This document shows positions 60,501 through 64,000 of a stretch of 64,000 nt of DNA, piece after piece. The notes under the pieces were generated by a model. The model searched no databases and was not told the DNA's origin. It saw nothing but the letters and a program-made list of their open reading frames with translations. Within the stretch, counting starts at the first letter, position 1; each line of letters starts with the position of its first letter. Source of the stretch: Mortierella sp. BCC40632 (lineage: Eukaryota > Mortierellomycota > Mortierellomycetes > Mortierellales > Mortierellaceae); contig WAEK01000009.1 in NCBI GenBank assembly GCA_011634665.1, forward strand, positions 248,001 to 312,000, written 5' to 3'. The position numbers and the translations under genes are program-made.

Positions 60501-60984
60501 TCTCTCCCGAAAAGAGCATTCCACCTTTTTGGTCATTTAAGCTACTCATCGTTTTCGTAAACTTTTTTTTTCTTTTCTTTTCTTTTCTTTTCTTTTTTAC
60601 TTTATGTACTTTGGAGAGGAAAAAAAAAAAAAAAAGTGGAATAAAAGAGGACTAGTAAATAATGTGCAGAGCAAGAAAATCAAGAAAGGAAAAATGTTAT
60701 ATAAAAAATACCCCCCAAGTCTTTTTGTATTGGGGAAAGGAGAGGATTGGGGGGGTGGGGGGTGAGAGGGAGGCCATTGAAAAAGAAATAAAGAAAGAAA
60801 AAAAAAGATCTCTTGGCTCATATGGCCTCCCAGGAAGAGCAACCTTTTGGGGTTACAAAGGTAAGAAAGAAAGAAAGAAAGAAAAAAAAAAATTAAGGGA
60901 CGGGAAGGGATGATGGGTGAAGGATAGCGGACAAGACAACTATAAAAAAAAAAAACTATAGACAGAGCTCGACAAAGGGAAAAA

Positions 60985-61028
<44 letters not shown>

Positions 61029-61309
61029 GGAGAGAGAGAGAGGAGAGACAGAAAATAAGAGGGAAGAGACCCGTCAAGAAAAAAAAAAAAAAAAACAGCA
61101 CTTGCTTGATCTTTTTGGAGTAAAGATGTTGTAAATGGAATCCGAGTAGCGGTTGGTTGGTAGACAAAAAAACAAGTGCAAAATGAACAAATGAAAAAAG
61201 CGAAAAGCAGGTCTATCTATATTAACATCGATGCAGTTTTCTGTAGAAAAGAACGCAGTAGACAACAAGAGAGAAAGAGAGAATAACAGGATAAGCAAAA
61301 AGAGTCAGA

Positions 61310-61350
<41 letters not shown>
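57579..61350. other. 3.8-kb gene-poor region
   Basis: No supported gene. The first 400 bases are A/GA-rich (57600-57900), the upstream side of TIF6. From about 58560 to 59700 the sequence is mostly unique, with three CCAAT or ATTGG-type motifs within 59497-59521. After that come CT repeats (59680-59700, 60040-60070), T runs (60271-60284, 60426-60444), an AAT triplet array (60985-61024) and a T40 tract (61313-61352). A noncoding RNA or an unrecognised small gene cannot be excluded. Confidence 0.45.
60985..61024. repeat. AAT trinucleotide repeat
   Basis: About thirteen AAT units in a row, directly visible, in the 3' flank of the WOPR gene. Confidence 0.85.

Positions 61351-61352
<2 letters not shown>
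61313..61352. repeat. T40 homopolymer abutting the WOPR stop codon
   Basis: Forty T on the + strand, so that in the sense of the WOPR gene the stop TAA merges directly into a run of A. Length is likely unreliable in assembly. Confidence 0.85.
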
Positions 61353-61354
<2 letters not shown>

Positions 61355-62445
61355 GGCGAGGCACTGCCATGGTCATGTTGGTCATGGTGGTCTGACATGG
61401 GTGGAGCCGCATAAGACGAGTAGCTAAAGTCGTTCCAGCCTTGCGAAGAAGGAAGAGGCTGATGATGATGGTGCTGTGTCTGCGTATGTGTTGACTGGGG
61501 TGAACCTGCAGGCAAGCCTCCAAAGGTGCTTGGGCTGGTTGTCGCAGGCGAGTGGTAGCCCATGGAGAGGTTAAAGTCGTGCGTGGGAAGATGACCATTG
61601 GCACCAGGGGTACCAGGGCTTGGCATCATCATCGCAGGCGATCCTGCACCATACTGGCCTGGTGACAAACTATGACGCTGCGCGGTCTGGGCCTGGGTCG
61701 ACTGGGGCGATTGTCCCTGGGAAGTGTTTGGGTACATGAAGGACTGGCTGCTACGAGGCAAGTATCGGAGGCTAGGTGGTGTGGTCGAGAGCTGGTCCTG
61801 AGCAGCAGAGACTGCAGTGCCATTGCTGTTGGAGACAGGCCCGTACGAGAAAGTGGGCGGGAAGGTCGTCTGTTGAGGGCTGTACGGGTGCGAAGCATGG
61901 TGGTGCTGCGTGCCTGTGAGTGGGGCCATTCCGTGGTATCCAGGCTGAGTGTGGAGATGGTGGTGTGTCTGTTGTTGATGATGGTATGGCTTGGTGAAGA
62001 CATCGAGCGGAGAGGTGACGAGACCTGGCTCCTCCTTGGGACGCACATGATTACCGAACCCTGCTGATGTAAAGTCAGCGCCATTGGCGCCCATGGTATG
62101 GAAGGGGCCGCTGGGCGTACGTGGGCTATGGTTGGTCGAGACAGGGGACTGCATGTGGTCGCCGACTATGTTTTGGCATTGGAGAGAAACAAACAGGTTT
62201 ACGTTAGAGCGAAGAGTATTTGTGAGGAGGGAAAGGCGATACCATGGGCTCGACGACACTTGGATTAGCAAGCACAACCCGCTCTTTCTCTCTCACGGCA
62301 CATTCTGCTCACTTTTTTTTGTTGTTGTTTGTACAACACTACAGAGATACCACAAAGGAGTCATCTGTTCAACTGAACTGAAGGAGGAAGAAGAGGAGAG
62401 GAGTGTTCTTTCTACCCCGTTTCTTCTATCGCACTTTTCCAGACA

Positions 62446-62487
<42 letters not shown>

Positions 62488-63518
62488 CCTACCTACCAAC
62501 CAACCCATTTTTTTTTTTTTTTTTTTTTCTTCCTTCTGCTGCACGAACCCAATCTTCTTCACTAAAGAGACACGGCGAATATTGATGCATCATTCGCTGC
62601 TTCGCTCGATACCCCCTTTTGCCTTTCTTCCTTCCTTCCTTCCTTCCTTCCTTCCGTCCTTCCTCCTACTCCACTTCCTCTCTCCTTTCACTCCTCGGTC
62701 AGGACATTTAGTGATTTGTCTAGCCGTTCCGCCCCATTTGTTCCCCGCCCTTGACATTCCACCCGGCGCTCGCTGCTGTGCTGTAGCTGCGCGGTAGAAG
62801 AGATAAAGGCAACAGAGAGAGAATATGCGTGCCTGCGTGGACAAAAGGGACACGACAAGTAACAAGAATAAAAAAATAAAAAAAAAAACAACAACAAGGG
62901 ACTTTTAAACTTACAGTCATAGGATTGCTCAACCGTGGGAGGGATCCTAAAGTTCTGCTTCATCAAAAACTCGGGGCTGATCTCGAGACCGGCGAGCTCG
63001 GGGACGGAGGATGGGGTGCGGAGCTTGCCTGCGAGGACATCGTCCTTGGAGTAGTACGAGATCAGGTGCTGTGAGACACCATTGACAACAATCGACATGG
63101 TCTTCTTCACAAGACCATTCTTCTTGAACCGGTACGAGTTGGTGAGCGAACCAACAAGTGCACGCTCCTTGTTCTTTTCTAATGCAGACTCGACATCGCT
63201 GGATGAGCTTGAGCGCGAGGCCCGGTCGATGGGCGAGGCATCCTTCTTGCCCGAGGCATTACGCTTGTCAAGCTCGCGGTAGACGAGGAAGTTGCCGAGG
63301 ATGCGCGAAGGCGACCAGACGAGGCCGTCTGTCCACCGCTTGATACCTGACTCGCGCTCGTCAAAGACAAAGACGGTACCAGACTGGACGATACGACGTT
63401 CTTTTTCCTGAAGACGACGGCAGATACGGGGCAAGAGTCCGCGACGACAGGCTTCGAAGATGAGCAGTGTATCCTGCGTAGTCTCGATATATCCGTGGAA
63501 GGTCTCGACAATGCTCAT
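61351..63518 (-). CDS. WOPR-domain transcription regulator (Gti1/Pac2/Wor1 family)
   Basis: A fungal-specific DNA-binding regulator; relatives Wor1, Ryp1, Gti1 and Pac2 control morphology, mating and virulence switches. Exons down the - strand: 63518-62915 and 62165-61351, 472 residues in frame. WOPRa (about residues 5-95): FHGYIETTQDTLLIFEACRR, VFVFDERESGIKRWTDG and SPSRILGNFLVYREL. A Ser-rich linker follows, then WOPRb (about 140-200): YRFKKNGLVKKTMSIVV and SQHLISYYSKDDVLAGKL. The C-terminal 270 residues are His/Gln/Ser/Pro-rich, typical of the activation tails in this family. The intron is long (749 bases) and holds CT, T and CTTC repeats. The upstream region beyond 63518 is GA-rich. Target genes cannot be inferred. 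Confidence 0.95.
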
Positions 63519-64000
63519 TGTGGATGTGTGTAAATGTGTATATTTGAAGAGGAGAGAGAGAGAAAGAGGGAGAGAGAGGGAGAGATAGAGAGAGATAGAG
63601 AGAGAAGCAAGTGTCTAAATGAGGATTGATTGGAGGCTGCAGGTGCCAAGAGAGAACAGGGCGCGTTAGAAAAGAGGCGGCAGACAGGACTTTTGAGAAA
63701 GGAGGGAGGAGGGGGAAGAGGAGAAGAAAAGAGGAGCGTCAGGGCAATAGCATGATCATGAGTGGGACCGGTGGGAGATGAACAAGAAAAGAGGGCGGTG
63801 GAAGATGAGCAACCCGATGAGGAGAGAAAAAAAGAGGAGTGGAACGATGGCCGAGAGTGTGTTGAGAGTAAGTGTGGCTGTTCAATATTCCGAGCCGTTT
63901 TTTTTTTTTTTCTCTCTCTCTCTCTCTCTCTCTTTCTTTCTTCCTTCGAGAGTCGAGAGCAAGAGTAGAAGAGAGAGCAGCAGGAAGAGAGCCGCAAGGC
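63519..64000. promoter_or_regulatory. Upstream region of the WOPR gene
   Basis: 482 bases to the window edge, dominated by GA-rich sequence (63549-63604, 63690-63740) and a T then CT run (63898-63932). In the gene's sense this is a long CT-rich leader or promoter. No TATA box is clear. Confidence 0.4.

Noticed and set aside
1..64000. Idea that long T runs follow the transcribed strand of introns
   Set aside because: True for + strand genes, but the - strand genes near 41-42 kb and 56 kb carry mostly sense-strand A runs, so no consistent rule holds.
1..64000. CRISPR arrays, transposons, rRNA or tRNA genes, and a metabolic gene cluster
   Set aside because: No spaced direct repeats, transposase or reverse-transcriptase motifs, or RNA folds were recognised, and the neighbouring genes do not form a shared pathway.

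Overview
The window looks like nuclear DNA of an intron-rich, early-diverging filamentous fungus. A Mortierella-type Mucoromycota lineage is the best guess. Nearly every gene is split by short introns with GTRNGT-type donors and YAG acceptors, homopolymer and CT/GA tracts are abundant, and the gene set is fungal (Pmt4, chitin deacetylase, WOPR regulator, Atg27, CSC1). The lineage call is inference. No tRNA, rRNA, CRISPR array, transposon or virus-like gene was recognised. All exon borders below were placed by eye, using reading-frame continuity, splice motifs and remembered family sequences.

Layout. From about 2.5 to 9.3 kb on the + strand lie protein O-mannosyltransferase PMT4 and an M18 aspartyl aminopeptidase with a mitochondrial-looking leader. 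REI1 (pre-60S factor, -) stands back to back with a large TKL-like kinase carrying a C-terminal C1-type zinc finger (+). A CSC1/OSCA-type channel (-) faces the kinase tail to tail. From 22.7 to 24.0 kb is an unfamiliar secreted, apparently GPI-anchored protein built of seven 21-residue repeats, each bounded by an Arg-Arg pair. PEX1 (+) follows, then a small protein cysteine-rich at both ends (-), a short SET-domain protein (+) and a chitin deacetylase whose NodB motif 3 sits on a 10-nt exon (+). A weak unknown candidate gene lies near 37 kb.

From 38.6 to 42.8 kb, ATG27 and a small protein with a ubiquitin-like C terminus run on the - strand. Two orphan ORFs follow (45.6 kb, -; 46.4 kb, +). 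Then come UBA1 and a nicotinamide phosphoribosyltransferase (NAMPT), both +, then TIF6/eIF6 (-), a 3.7-kb low-complexity gene-poor stretch, and a WOPR (Gti1/Pac2) regulator (-).

Themes. Cell surface and secretory pathway: PMT4, chitin deacetylase, the repeat protein and Atg27. Late 60S maturation: REI1 and TIF6. Peroxisome and ubiquitin function: PEX1 and UBA1. NAD salvage: NAMPT. These are scattered housekeeping genes, not an operon-like cluster. The most novel object is the 22.7-24.0 kb repeat protein. It could be a kexin-processed peptide precursor or a beta-repeat wall protein, and intron retention could give it an unanchored form.
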